Below, one piece after another: positions 53,581 to 62,271 of a stretch of DNA of 64,000 bases (within the stretch, counting starts at the first letter, position 1; every line of letters starts with the position of its first letter). The DNA lies in NCBI RefSeq assembly GCF_030816075.1, contig NZ_JAUSXO010000001.1, forward strand, positions 3,720,001-3,784,000, written 5' to 3'. The translations under genes were made by a program, and so were the position numbers. The stretch is from Arthrobacter agilis. Lineage in GTDB: Bacteria > Actinomycetota > Actinomycetes > Actinomycetales > Micrococcaceae. Under the pieces are notes generated by a model. It did not search any database, was not told where the DNA came from, and was given only the letters and a program-made list of their open reading frames with translations.

Positions 53581-54668
53581 GCGGTGCGGGACCGCGTCTG
53601 CACCGCGCGCTGACGGAGGTGCAGCGCGAGCACCAGGGCGATTCCCACGAACGCCCCGATGCCGGTCTCGACGGCCCGGTCCGTCAGGAGGCCCGCGGGT
53701 GAGGTGGGGTGGGCCAGTTCCGTGGACACCAGGGCGAGGGGCGTCACGAAGACCTGCGCGAGCGCATACTGCCGGAGGATGAACATCTCGGCAGCGAACT
53801 GCGCGACGGCGATCACGACGACGAGCTGCCAGGCCGGAAGCCCCGGAAGCAGGATCAGCCCGGTCAGGACCAGCCCGGCGACGGTGCCGAGGAGACGCTG
53901 GAGACCCCGGGTCACGCGTGCCCGCGCCGACTGGCCGACCAGCGGGACGGTCGCCGCGACCATGGCCCAGTAGGTGTGGCCGATCCCGAGCAGCGTGGCC
54001 GCGCTGCCCGCGAGCAGGGCCGCGATGACGTAGAGGGCCGCCTCACGCCCGAGGGCCGCGAGGTGCCGGGCCGTCGGCCGGTCGGCGGGTGCCCTGCGCC
54101 AGCCCGTGCGGTGGCTCGGCCAGAGATTGCCCGCCTGCCCGAGGGCCACGGCGAAGACCACCGTGGCCGCCGCCGTCATGAGCCCCTGCCCCAGCGGTGG
54201 CTGGACCGGCACGGACGCGATGGCCGCGAAGGCGAAGATGTGGAACAGCGACCCGCCCGGGCGCAGGCGGAACAGGCCCGCGAGGAAGGTGCCGAGTCCG
54301 GCGACCGCGCTGGTCAGCAGGACCAGGCCCCACGGGCCGACGTCGGCGCGTGCGGTCAGCGCCGCCGCGAGGATCACCGCGAACATGAGGCCGCCCCCGC
54401 GCAACTGGGTGGCGAGGCGCGGACGGTGGGCCTCGTTCCGCCCGTAGATACCGGCGAAGGCACCGAAGGTGGCGAACACGGCGAGGTCGAGCCGGCCGAG
54501 GAGCAGGACGACGAAGAGGGGGACCCCCACGCCGACGGCGCAGCGGAGCGCCGGGTGGTGGTCGGAGGCCGAGGGGGCCATGTGCACGAGGTCGCGGAGG
54601 AGGGGCACGGACAGCGGACTTCCGGTCGGAGGGATCGGCGCCGCTGGCATCGGGTGGCGGAATGCCAC
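53577..54668 (-). CDS. FUSC-family membrane protein
   Basis: 363 residues with about eight to ten hydrophobic segments. It has the LDLAVFATFGAFAGIYGRNEAHRPRLATQL block of FUSC (fusaric-acid-resistance/aromatic-acid exporter-like) proteins near residue 60, and a repeat-like second half with GHTYWAMVAATVPLVGQSARARVTRGLQRLLGTVAGL. FUSC proteins export aromatic acids in some bacteria. The GTG at 54668 is favoured because GGGAGTAGGG lies upstream; ATG 54650 is the alternative. The substrate is unknown. Confidence 0.82.
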   Translation of the reverse strand: MAFRHPMPAAPIPPTGSPLSVPLLRDLVHMAPSASDHHPALRCAVGVGVPLFVVLLLGRLDLAVFATFGAFAGIYGRNEAHRPRLATQLRGGGLMFAVILAAALTARADVGPWGLVLLTSAVAGLGTFLAGLFRLRPGGSLFHIFAFAAIASVPVQPPLGQGLMTAAATVVFAVALGQAGNLWPSHRTGWRRAPADRPTARHLAALGREAALYVIAALLAGSAATLLGIGHTYWAMVAATVPLVGQSARARVTRGLQRLLGTVAGLVLTGLILLPGLPAWQLVVVIAVAQFAAEMFILRQYALAQVFVTPLALVSTELAHPTSPAGLLTDRAVETGIGAFVGIALVLALHLRQRAVQTRSRTA

Positions 54669-54786
54669 CGATCAACCCTACTCCCGTCCTGCCGCCGGGC
54701 GCCGCCGGAGCAAGACAATCAGCATGCTTTCGATTATCCGCTGGCTGTGCGAGGCTGGCAGGACAGCCAATCCGAAGGAGAGCACC

Positions 54787-55035
54787 GTGGCCAGCACGCA
54801 GAACGACGGCGAGGAGAGCGGCCTCGCGCAGGCAGCCGACAGCTTCGCCGAGAACCTCGGCGACCAGGTGCCCGACGGCGTCGACAACGGGCCGACGGAC
54901 GACGCGGACGAGCCCGCGGACGATCGCACCCGGACGCACGCGAGCATCAGCGAGGGCATGAACGCGAACGACGACGACGAGCCGCCCGCCGTGCTCGACG
55001 ACGGCCCCGACGGCAGCACCCGCCGCACCTCCTGA
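54787..55035 (+). CDS. Small acidic protein of unknown function
   Basis: 82 residues. More than a quarter are Asp or Glu and there are few hydrophobics, so it is probably intrinsically disordered. AAGGAGAGC precedes the GTG, a good Shine-Dalgarno. Repeated Asp/Glu clusters and TRTHASISEGMN are the main features. It lies between FUSC and cstA and is probably transcribed alone. I do not recognise the family. Confidence 0.65.
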   Translation: MASTQNDGEESGLAQAADSFAENLGDQVPDGVDNGPTDDADEPADDRTRTHASISEGMNANDDDEPPAVLDDGPDGSTRRTS

Positions 55036-55125
55036 CGTCCTTCCTCAGGCAGCTCCGCCGCTGCCTGTGCGCGGCCGCTCGCCGCACCCTCGGGGCCGTT
55101 CGGCGCAATGACCGGGCCTGCCTGC

Positions 55126-55154
55126 TTGTGGTGTGACGCCGGCCTCACTACGTT
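55126..55154 (+). promoter_or_regulatory. cstA: Promoter of cstA
   Basis: TTGTGG (55126-55131), a 17-base spacer, TACGTT (55149-55154), 41 bases before the ATG. Confidence 0.5.
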
Positions 55155-55195
55155 GCTACCTTCGAGTGCACACACTCTCGCACCCGAGGAGCATC

Positions 55196-57472
55196 ATGAG
55201 TAAGAAGCAGAACGGGTCGCACCGGCACGCCGACGTGCTGGTGACGGATCCGGACCTGCCCGCGGTCGCCGTCGACCCGCAGGAGATCGAAGCAGAAGAC
55301 CGTCGGTGGACCCCGGCGAAGATCGCCCTCTGGGTGGGCATCGCACTCCTGGGCGGGATCGCCTGGACCATGCTCGCCATCGTGCGCGGCGAGACCGTCA
55401 ACGCCATCTGGTTCGTCTTCGCGGCGGTCTGCACGTACCTCATCGGTTACCGGTTCTACTCGAAGTTCATCGAGCGCCACCTCCTGCGGCCCGACGACCG
55501 GCGAGCCACCCCCGCCGAGTACAAGGCCGACGGCAAGGACTACGCCGCCACCGACCGCCGGGTCCTCTACGGCCACCACTTCGCGGCCATCGCCGGCGCC
55601 GGCCCCCTCGTGGGCCCCGTCCTCGCGGCGCAGATGGGTTACCTCCCCGGGACCCTGTGGATCATCATCGGCGTCGTCTTCGCAGGCGCGGTGCAGGACT
55701 ACCTCGTCATGTTCTTCTCCATGCGGCGCGGCGGACGGTCCCTCGGGCAGATGGCGCGCGAGGAACTCGGCGTCATCGGCGGCACCGCCGCCCTGATCGC
55801 GACCCTCGCCATCATGATCATCATCGTGGCCATCCTGGCGCTCGTCGTCGTCAACGCCCTCGGCGAGAGCCCCTGGGGCGTCTTCTCCGTCGCGATGACC
55901 ATCCCGATCGCCCTCTTCATGGGCGTGTACCTGCGGTACCTGCGCCCGGGCAAGGTCACCGAGGTCTCCATCATCGGCTTCGTCCTGCTCATGCTCGCGA
56001 TCATCGGCGGCGGCTGGATCTCGGAGACCACCTGGGGCGTGGAGCTCTTCACCCTGGACCGCATCACCATCGCCTGGGGCATCATCATCTACGGCTTCAT
56101 CGCCGCCGTCCTGCCGGTCTGGCTCCTGCTGGCCCCCCGCGACTACCTCTCCACCTTCATGAAGATCGGCACCATCGTCATGCTCGCCGTGGCCATCGTG
56201 ATCGTCCGCCCGGAGATCAGCGTGCCGGCGTTCAGCGAATACGCGGGACGCGCCGACGGCCCGATCGTCGCGGGGTCGCTGTTCCCGTTCCTCTTCGTGA
56301 CGATCGCCTGCGGCGCCCTCTCCGGGTTCCACGCGCTGATCTCCTCCGGCACCACCCCCAAGATGATCGAGAAGGAACGCCAGACCCGCTTCATCGGCTA
56401 CGGCGGCATGCTCATGGAGTCCTTCGTGGCCATCATGGCGCTCGTCGCCGCGCTGTCGATCGACCGCGGCATCTACTTCGCCATGAACTCCTCCGCGGCA
56501 GCGACCGGCGGCACCGTGGAGGGTGCCGTGGCGTTCGTCAACGGGCTCGGCCTCACCGGGGTCAACCTGACGCCGGACATGCTGAGCACCCTCGCCTCGA
56601 ACGTCGGCGAGGAGACCGTCGTGTCCCGTACGGGAGGGGCCCCGACCCTCGCCGTGGGCCTCGCGCAGATCATGCACAGCGTCATCGGCGGCCCGTCGAT
56701 GATGGCCTTCTGGTACCACTTCGCCATCATGTTCGAGGCGCTGTTCATCCTCACGGCGGTCGACGCCGGAACCCGCGTCGCGCGCTTCATGCTGCAGGAC
56801 AGCATCGGCAACTTCGTGCCCCGCTTCCGCGACACCTCGTGGCGTGCCGGGGCCTGGATCTGCACGGCGATCATGGTGGCTGGCTGGGGGGCGATCCTGA
56901 TCATGGGCGTCACGGACCCGCTCGGCGGCATCAACACGCTGTTCCCGCTGTTCGGTATCGCGAACCAGCTGCTCGCGGCGATCGCCCTCGCGGTCTGCAT
57001 GGCGATCTGCGCCAAGAAGGGACTCTTCCGGCTCCTGTGGATCCCGGCCCTCCCGCTGGCCTTCGCCTCGGTGGTGACCATCACGGCGTCGTTCCAGAAG
57101 ATCTTCTCCCCCGTCCCGGCGGTGGGTTACTGGGCGCAGCACACGGCGTTCAAGAATGCGCTGGCCGCCGGCGAGGAGAGCTTCGGCACCGCGAAGACGG
57201 TGGCCGCCATGGAGGCGGTGGTCCGCAACACGTTCATCCAGGGCACGCTGTCGATCTTCTTCGTGGTGCTCTCCATCATCGTGATCCTGACGGCGATCCT
57301 CGCCACCATCAGGGCCTACCGGCACGGCGGCGGCAAGGAGAACGAGGACGCCCCGGTGGCCTCGCGCATCTTCGCGCCGGCCGGGCTGATCGCGACCCCC
57401 GCCGAGAAGGAACTGCAGGCGCAGTGGGCGGCCCTGGAGCCCGGCAGGCGTCCGGCGAGGACGGGGCACTGA
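55196..57472 (+). CDS. cstA: Carbon starvation protein CstA (peptide/pyruvate transporter)
   Basis: 758 residues with about sixteen to eighteen membrane helices. The CstA signature is clear: VNAIWFVFAAVCTYLIGYRFYSKFI, the HHFAAIAGAGPLVGPVLAAQMGYLPG loop, CGALSGFHALISSGTTPKMI, and GINTLFPLFGIANQLLAAIAL. CstA takes up pyruvate or peptides in starvation. GAGGAG precedes the ATG at 55196. Its stop shares a base with the start of ybdD. An extended hydrophilic N-terminus of about 45 residues precedes the first helix. Confidence 0.96.
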   Translation: MSKKQNGSHRHADVLVTDPDLPAVAVDPQEIEAEDRRWTPAKIALWVGIALLGGIAWTMLAIVRGETVNAIWFVFAAVCTYLIGYRFYSKFIERHLLRPDDRRATPAEYKADGKDYAATDRRVLYGHHFAAIAGAGPLVGPVLAAQMGYLPGTLWIIIGVVFAGAVQDYLVMFFSMRRGGRSLGQMAREELGVIGGTAALIATLAIMIIIVAILALVVVNALGESPWGVFSVAMTIPIALFMGVYLRYLRPGKVTEVSIIGFVLLMLAIIGGGWISETTWGVELFTLDRITIAWGIIIYGFIAAVLPVWLLLAPRDYLSTFMKIGTIVMLAVAIVIVRPEISVPAFSEYAGRADGPIVAGSLFPFLFVTIACGALSGFHALISSGTTPKMIEKERQTRFIGYGGMLMESFVAIMALVAALSIDRGIYFAMNSSAAATGGTVEGAVAFVNGLGLTGVNLTPDMLSTLASNVGEETVVSRTGGAPTLAVGLAQIMHSVIGGPSMMAFWYHFAIMFEALFILTAVDAGTRVARFMLQDSIGNFVPRFRDTSWRAGAWICTAIMVAGWGAILIMGVTDPLGGINTLFPLFGIANQLLAAIALAVCMAICAKKGLFRLLWIPALPLAFASVVTITASFQKIFSPVPAVGYWAQHTAFKNALAAGEESFGTAKTVAAMEAVVRNTFIQGTLSIFFVVLSIIVILTAILATIRAYRHGGGKENEDAPVASRIFAPAGLIATPAEKELQAQWAALEPGRRPARTGH

Positions 57473-57681
57473 TGACCGTGCCACAGGTGCTCCACCGGGC
57501 ACGGGACACCGCCCGCGAACTGGCATGGCTCTTCAAGGGGGTCATGGGGGAGAACGCCTACCAGGCCTACCTCGACCACCACGAGCGGACCCACCCCGGC
57601 GGACTCCCCATGACCGAGCGTGAGTTCTGGCGGGACAAGACGGACCGCCAGGACGCCAACCCCGAGGGCCGCTGCTGCTGA
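57472..57681 (+). CDS. ybdD: YbdD/YjiX-family small protein
   Basis: 69 residues. It overlaps the cstA stop by one base (TGATG), the standard cstA-ybdD arrangement, and carries the MGENAYQAYLDHHERTHPG family core. The C-terminus ends GRCC. YbdD-type proteins are needed for CstA/BtsT pyruvate transport. It is followed by a strong terminator. Confidence 0.9.
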   Translation: MTVPQVLHRARDTARELAWLFKGVMGENAYQAYLDHHERTHPGGLPMTEREFWRDKTDRQDANPEGRCC

Positions 57682-57703
57682 GCACGCTGCCGGTCGGGGA
57701 CAT

Positions 57704-57737
57704 GGAGCCGGCATCCCCCTCGGGGGGTGCCGGCTCC
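57704..57737. terminator. Bidirectional hairpin terminator
   Basis: A 15-base stem with one G-T pair and a 4-base loop, between convergent ybdD and the ABC permease gene. Confidence 0.82.
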
Positions 57738-57745
57738 GTCGTCGG

Positions 57746-58507
57746 TCAGCGCTTCTCCCACCGGAAGCGCTTCGCGGCGATCAGGTACGGCAGCACGACC
57801 CAGGCCAGCAGCACGACGCCGGCGCCGGCCACCGAGGCGTCGAGGGCCTCGACACCCCAGCCCGCCATCAGGAGGTTCTGCAGGGCGCCGCCCGGGGTGA
57901 GCCGGGAGACCATTTCGAAGCCGTCGTCGAACGCGGTCCAGAAGAAGGAGCCGATCACGGCGACGAGGAACGGGAGCGTGGTGATCTGCGCCGCGGCGGC
58001 GGAGGGCGTGTAGATGCTGGTGAGCATGCCGGTGGTCGCGCACAGCGCCAGGAAGCCGAGCACCGCGCCGACCACGACCAGCGGCCGGGCCGGGACGTCG
58101 ACCCCGGCGATGCCGAAGCCGGCGGCCACGATCGCGAGCTGCGCCGCGACGAGCGCCACGATGGGCGTGAGCATGCCGAGCCAGATGACCGTGTCCGAGG
58201 ATTCCCCGCTGCGCAGCCGCTTGAGGAACAGCTCCTGCCGGCGCGTCGCGAGGGTCGTCGTCGCGGTCAGATAGACCCCCAGGAGAGCCACGATCATGAG
58301 GGTCAGCCCGGCCAGCACGGCCGCTCCCGACGGGCCCGTCATCTGGTCGGCACCGATGTAGAACATGTAGACGGCCATGGCGACGGGCATGAGTACCGCG
58401 CCGGTCAGCACCGTCTTGTTGCGGAAGATGATGCGCAGTTCCATGAGCGCGATCGCGCCGATGCGGGTGGCGGCGGAGGGGGATGGGGCGTGGGTGAGGG
58501 TTGTCAT
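57746..58507 (-). CDS. ABC-2-type transporter permease
   Basis: 253 residues with six hydrophobic segments and the ABC-2 pattern, including LATRRQELFLKRLRSGESSDTVIWL in the cytoplasmic coupling loop. AGGAGAG precedes the ATG. It is 41 bases downstream of the ATP-binding gene on the same strand; together they make a two-component exporter, probably for a drug or antimicrobial peptide. Confidence 0.9.
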   Translation of the reverse strand: MTTLTHAPSPSAATRIGAIALMELRIIFRNKTVLTGAVLMPVAMAVYMFYIGADQMTGPSGAAVLAGLTLMIVALLGVYLTATTTLATRRQELFLKRLRSGESSDTVIWLGMLTPIVALVAAQLAIVAAGFGIAGVDVPARPLVVVGAVLGFLALCATTGMLTSIYTPSAAAAQITTLPFLVAVIGSFFWTAFDDGFEMVSRLTPGGALQNLLMAGWGVEALDASVAGAGVVLLAWVVLPYLIAAKRFRWEKR

Positions 58508-58548
58508 GGTTCTCTCCTGGTCGGGGCGGTGGTCTCGGCGTGCGGAGA

Positions 58549-59553
58549 CTAGGCGGCGTCGCCGACGCTGACCCGGTGGAAGACGGCGGCGAGGGACGCC
58601 TCGGAGGCGGACAGGCGGTCCAGCCGGATGCGGTGGGCATCGGCCCAGGACAGGACCTTCCAGAGGTCCTGCTGCAGGTCGAGCGACGGGACGGCCACCT
58701 GCGTGCTGGCCGGGGTGGGCACGAAATCGGGGGACAGACCGAGACGCGTGAGCTCGACGACGTCGACGGAGGCCTCCACCTCGAAGGAGATGGTCGACGG
58801 CTCGCGCCGCAGGACCTCCGCGAGCGTGCCGTCGACGGCGATCTCGCCGTCGTGCATGATCGCGAGCCGGTCCGCGTAGCTCTCCGCCTCCTCGAGGTAG
58901 TGGGTGGTGAGGACCACCGTGGTCCCGGCGTCGTTCAGGCCGCGGACGAGCTCCCATGTCCGCTCGCGCGATTCCGGGTCGAGGCCCGTGGTCGGTTCGT
59001 CCAGGAAGAGGAGGTCCGGCTCGTTGGCCGTCGCGAGGAGGAGGTCCAGCCGGCGGCGCTGCCCGCCCGAGAGCATCTTGACGCGGGTGGAGCCCTTCGC
59101 GCTGAGATCCAGGACGTCGAGGCCCTGTGCGATGACCTCCTCGCGGGGCCTGCCGCGCGGATCGCCCGTGGACAGCCGGAGCCACAGCCGGCACGTCTCC
59201 TCCACGGTGAGGTCGTCGGCGAAGCCCGCCTCCTGAAGCATGATGCCGAGGCGGGGCCTGATCGAGGCCTTGTCACGGTAGGGGTCGGCACCGAGCACGC
59301 TCAGGGCGCCGGATGTCGCGGCACGGTGGCCCTCGAGCGTCTCCATGGTGGTGGTCTTGCCGGCCCCGTTGGTGCCGAGCAGGGCGAAGAACTCGCCGTT
59401 GCGGATGGACAGGTCGATGCCGCGGACGGCCTCGTACGAACCGTAGGAGCAGCGCAGGCCCTCGGCGGACACCGCGATGGTGTCCACGGGTGCCGCAGGG
59501 GCCGGGCGGTCCTGCAGGGCGGGAAGCGGCGGAGTTCCGGGTGAAGTGGTCAT
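58549..59553 (-). CDS. ABC-transporter ATP-binding protein
   Basis: 334 residues. Walker A GTNGAGKTTT near residue 60, the signature MLSGGQRRRLDL near 158, Walker B LLFLDEPTTGLD near 178 and switch histidine in TTHYLEEAE near 213. The C-terminal extension is of the DrrA type for drug export. GGAAGGA precedes the ATG at 59553. It is divergent from a sensor kinase that probably controls it. Confidence 0.93.
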   Translation of the reverse strand: MTTSPGTPPLPALQDRPAPAAPVDTIAVSAEGLRCSYGSYEAVRGIDLSIRNGEFFALLGTNGAGKTTTMETLEGHRAATSGALSVLGADPYRDKASIRPRLGIMLQEAGFADDLTVEETCRLWLRLSTGDPRGRPREEVIAQGLDVLDLSAKGSTRVKMLSGGQRRRLDLLLATANEPDLLFLDEPTTGLDPESRERTWELVRGLNDAGTTVVLTTHYLEEAESYADRLAIMHDGEIAVDGTLAEVLRREPSTISFEVEASVDVVELTRLGLSPDFVPTPASTQVAVPSLDLQQDLWKVLSWADAHRIRLDRLSASEASLAAVFHRVSVGDAA

Positions 59554-59630
59554 GGTTCAATCCTTCCGGGCCGCCCAGCACGAGGTCAGTGCCCGCACGT
59601 CACCTCTTCCCCTGTCCGTCCTCACACCGG

Positions 59631-59652
59631 GACCATGACAAATGTCATGGTC
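59631..59652. promoter_or_regulatory. 10+10-base palindrome between the ABC and two-component genes
   Basis: GACCATGACA (59631-59640) and its exact reverse complement (59643-59652) enclose AA. It ends 1 base before the TACGAT -10 of the kinase gene, and lies about 80 bases before the ABC gene. The inner TGACA-AA-TGTCA is typical for a LuxR/NarL response regulator. Confidence 0.65.
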
Positions 59653-59666
59653 CTACGATGGACGGC

Positions 59667-61031
59667 ATGGCGCACTTCAAGGCTTCCGACCGGGACCGGG
59701 ACCGGGACGGTGACCCGGGGGCGGCCGGTACGGCGCCGGTCCCCGAGACCGGACGCGGGGTCCGCGCCACCTGGCGGTACACCATCGCGTCGATCGTGTT
59801 CTACGGCATCCTCATCAGCGCCGTGAACACGCTGTTCATGCTCTCCGGCGGCGACTACGGGCTGCAGTTCCTCGATATCGTCCTCATCGTGCTCGCCGTC
59901 GTGGCCGTCATCGCCCTGACCCGCTACGGCTGGTTCTTCCGGAGCGGCCTCGGCGGCGGGCTGCCGGAGCGGGGGTACACGCTGTGGCTCCTGCTGCCAC
60001 CTGCCGGTCTGTGGTTCCTGGGGCTCCTCCAGTCCCACACCCTCTGGGTCGCCGCGCTGCCGCTCTGGTTCGCGGCCAACGCCCTCGCCGTCGTCCTCGG
60101 CCGCCGCGCCCGCTGGTGGGTGCTCGGGGCGGCGCTCGCCGCCCTGGTGCTCCACGGGATGCTCGGGATCCTCCTCGGCACCCCTGCCGGCGGTCCCGTC
60201 TCCGACGCCGGGGGGCTGTTCTCGGTCGGCCTCTGGGCGCTGATGACGCCCCTGCTGTTCCTCGGCAGCATCTGGTGGTGGGAGATCGTGCTGCGCCTCG
60301 ACGACAGCCGCCGCACCTCCGGGGAGCTCGCCGTGGCGCAGGAGCGGCTGCGCTTCGCGGCGGACCTGCACGACATCCAGGGCCACCACCTCCAGGTCAT
60401 CGCCCTCAAGACGGAGCTTGCGGGACGCCTCCTCGACACCGATCCCGAGGCCGCCCGCCTGCAGATCGGCGAGGCCCAGCAGCTCGCCCGCACGGCCCTG
60501 GAGGACACCCGTGCCCTGGTGCACGGCTACCGGGCGGTGTCCTTCGCCGCAGAGGCGGCCAATGCGGCGGAGGTGCTTCGTGCCGCCGGCATCGAAGCCT
60601 CCGTCGAGGTGGACGCCGACGGGCTGCCGCCGGAGGAACGGACCCTGTTCGGGCTCGTCATCCGGGAGACGACCACGAACATCCTGCGCCACAGCGAGGC
60701 CACCTGCGTGACGTTCCGCCTCGTGCGGACCGGAGCGGGATCGGTGCTCTCCGTGACGAACGACGGCGTCGCCGACGCCGCGCCCCGGACCGGCGGCTCC
60801 GGGATCGAGGGCCTGCGGCAGCGGTTCGAGGCCGTCGGGGGATCGGTCGATGCCGGCCTCGTGGGTGGCCTGTTCGTGCTGGCCGCCTCCGCCCCCGGGC
60901 CCGCCGATGGGTCCTCGCGCGATGCGTCGTCGCGGAACGCGTCGCGTGCCGGGGACGGACCGGACGCCGTCGGCACCGGGCGCGTCGATGCGCCTGCCTC
61001 CGCGGCCGGCGCAGGGCGGGATCGGCGATGA
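59667..61031 (+). CDS. Sensor histidine kinase (HisKA_3/NarL-type)
   Basis: 454 residues. About six membrane helices occupy residues 25-200. The phosphoacceptor helix RFAADLHDIQGHHLQVIALKTELA has its His near residue 235, and the HATPase N-box ETTTNILRHSEA follows near 330. The last 50 residues are low-complexity Ala/Ser/Asp. TACGAT lies 7 bases before the ATG at 59667, giving a leaderless start; the ATG at 59658 is inside that box. Its stop overlaps the regulator start (ATGA). Confidence 0.9.
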   Translation: MAHFKASDRDRDRDGDPGAAGTAPVPETGRGVRATWRYTIASIVFYGILISAVNTLFMLSGGDYGLQFLDIVLIVLAVVAVIALTRYGWFFRSGLGGGLPERGYTLWLLLPPAGLWFLGLLQSHTLWVAALPLWFAANALAVVLGRRARWWVLGAALAALVLHGMLGILLGTPAGGPVSDAGGLFSVGLWALMTPLLFLGSIWWWEIVLRLDDSRRTSGELAVAQERLRFAADLHDIQGHHLQVIALKTELAGRLLDTDPEAARLQIGEAQQLARTALEDTRALVHGYRAVSFAAEAANAAEVLRAAGIEASVEVDADGLPPEERTLFGLVIRETTTNILRHSEATCVTFRLVRTGAGSVLSVTNDGVADAAPRTGGSGIEGLRQRFEAVGGSVDAGLVGGLFVLAASAPGPADGSSRDASSRNASRAGDGPDAVGTGRVDAPASAAGAGRDRR

Positions 61032-61630
61032 TCCGCCTGATCCTCGCCGATGACGAGCACCTGATCCGCGGCGCCCTGGAGGCCCTGCTGGGACTCGAAC
61101 CCGATCTCGCGGTCGTGGCGAGCACCGACAACGGGGCGGACGCCGTGCGGCTCGCGAAGGAACACTCCCCGGACGTGTGCGTGCTCGATCTCGAGATGCC
61201 CCCGACCGACGGGATCTACGCGGCGGAGGAGATCCTCCGGACGGTCGCGACGCGCGTCGTGATCGTCACACGGCATGCCCGGCCGGGTGTCCTGCGGCGC
61301 GCGCTCGCCAGCAGGGTCTCAGGGTTCGTGCCGAAGTCCACGCCCGCGGACAAGCTGGCGGACGTCATCCGGGACGTCGCCGCCGGGCGACGGTACGTGG
61401 ACCCGGACATCGCCGCGAGCGCCCTGACGGGGGAGTCCTGCCCGTTGACGGTGCGCGAACTCGACGTCCTGCGCCACGGCCGCCAGGGAGCCAGTGTGCA
61501 GGCGATCGCCCGCGAACTGCACCTGGCGCCGGGAACGGTGCGGAACTACGTGTCCTCCGCGATGGCGAAGCTCGATGCGGCGTCGCGCCACGAGGCCGCC
61601 ACCCGGGCATGGGAACAAGGCTGGATCTGA
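61028..61630 (+). CDS. LuxR/NarL-family response regulator
   Basis: 200 residues. The receiver has ADDEHLIRGALEALL, the phosphorylated Asp in VCVLDLEMPPTDG near residue 54, and a conserved Lys in GFVPKSTP. The C-terminal LuxR helix-turn-helix is LTVRELDVLRHGRQGASVQAIARELHLAPGTVRNYVSSAMAKL. It is coupled to the kinase gene by a 4-base overlap and probably binds the palindrome at 59631-59652 to control the ABC exporter. Confidence 0.95.
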   Translation: MIRLILADDEHLIRGALEALLGLEPDLAVVASTDNGADAVRLAKEHSPDVCVLDLEMPPTDGIYAAEEILRTVATRVVIVTRHARPGVLRRALASRVSGFVPKSTPADKLADVIRDVAAGRRYVDPDIAASALTGESCPLTVRELDVLRHGRQGASVQAIARELHLAPGTVRNYVSSAMAKLDAASRHEAATRAWEQGWI

Positions 61631-61667
61631 CGTGCCCGGCCTCCAGCTGTTGTGGGAGCATTGCGTC

Positions 61668-62264
61668 ATGACTGAACAGCAGCCGGCCGGTCCCGTGGTT
61701 CCTGCTCCCGGCCCGCCGGATACCTCGCAGGCCGGAGGGCCCGAGGCTCCCGCCGCCCCGGACAGCCGGCCCGCCTCGCTCGCGGAGCTCGTGGACGAAC
61801 CGGCGAAGGTCATGCGGATCGGCACCATGCTCAAGCAGCTGCTGGAGGAGGTCCGGTCCGCCCCGCTCGACGACGCCGGCCGCGCCCGCCTCGCCTCCAT
61901 CCACGAGCGCTCGGTCCAGGAGCTCGAGGACGGCCTGGCCCCGGAACTGGTGGAGGAGCTGCACCGCATCAACCTGCCGTTCGACCGCGATGCCGTTCCC
62001 ACCGACGCGGAACTGCGGGTGGCGCAGGCTCAGCTCGTCGGCTGGCTCGAGGGCCTCTTCCACGGGATCCAGACCGCGCTCGCGGCCCAGCAGATGGCGA
62101 ACCAGCAGCTCGCCGCCCGGCTCCAGCTGCGTGAACTGCCGCCCGGCACGGTGATCGCTCCCGGCGTGGTGGTCGGCGAGGACGGCGAGCCGAGGCGCAT
62201 CCCGCCTGCACGACATGCCCAGGCGTCCCCCGCGGACACCCACGGGCCCGGCCAGTACCTCTAG
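61668..62264 (+). CDS. bpa: Bacterial proteasome activator (Bpa/PafE)
   Basis: 198 residues. The core LVDEPAKVMRIGTMLKQLLEEVRSAPLDDAGRARL ... RVAQAQLVGWLEGLFHGIQTALAAQQMANQQL matches mycobacterial Bpa, a ring that opens the 20S proteasome without ATP. The C-terminal GQYL motif that docks into the proteasome is intact. The first 35 residues are Pro/Ala-rich and disordered. GGGAG lies nine bases before the ATG. A small unknown gene follows after 7 bases. Confidence 0.93.
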   Translation: MTEQQPAGPVVPAPGPPDTSQAGGPEAPAAPDSRPASLAELVDEPAKVMRIGTMLKQLLEEVRSAPLDDAGRARLASIHERSVQELEDGLAPELVEELHRINLPFDRDAVPTDAELRVAQAQLVGWLEGLFHGIQTALAAQQMANQQLAARLQLRELPPGTVIAPGVVVGEDGEPRRIPPARHAQASPADTHGPGQYL

Positions 62265-62271
62265 GGCGTCC

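Noticed and set aside
55132-55148. CRP site before cstA (GTGA ... TCAC)
   Set aside because: Spacing between half-sites is 8 rather than 6, so it does not fit the consensus.
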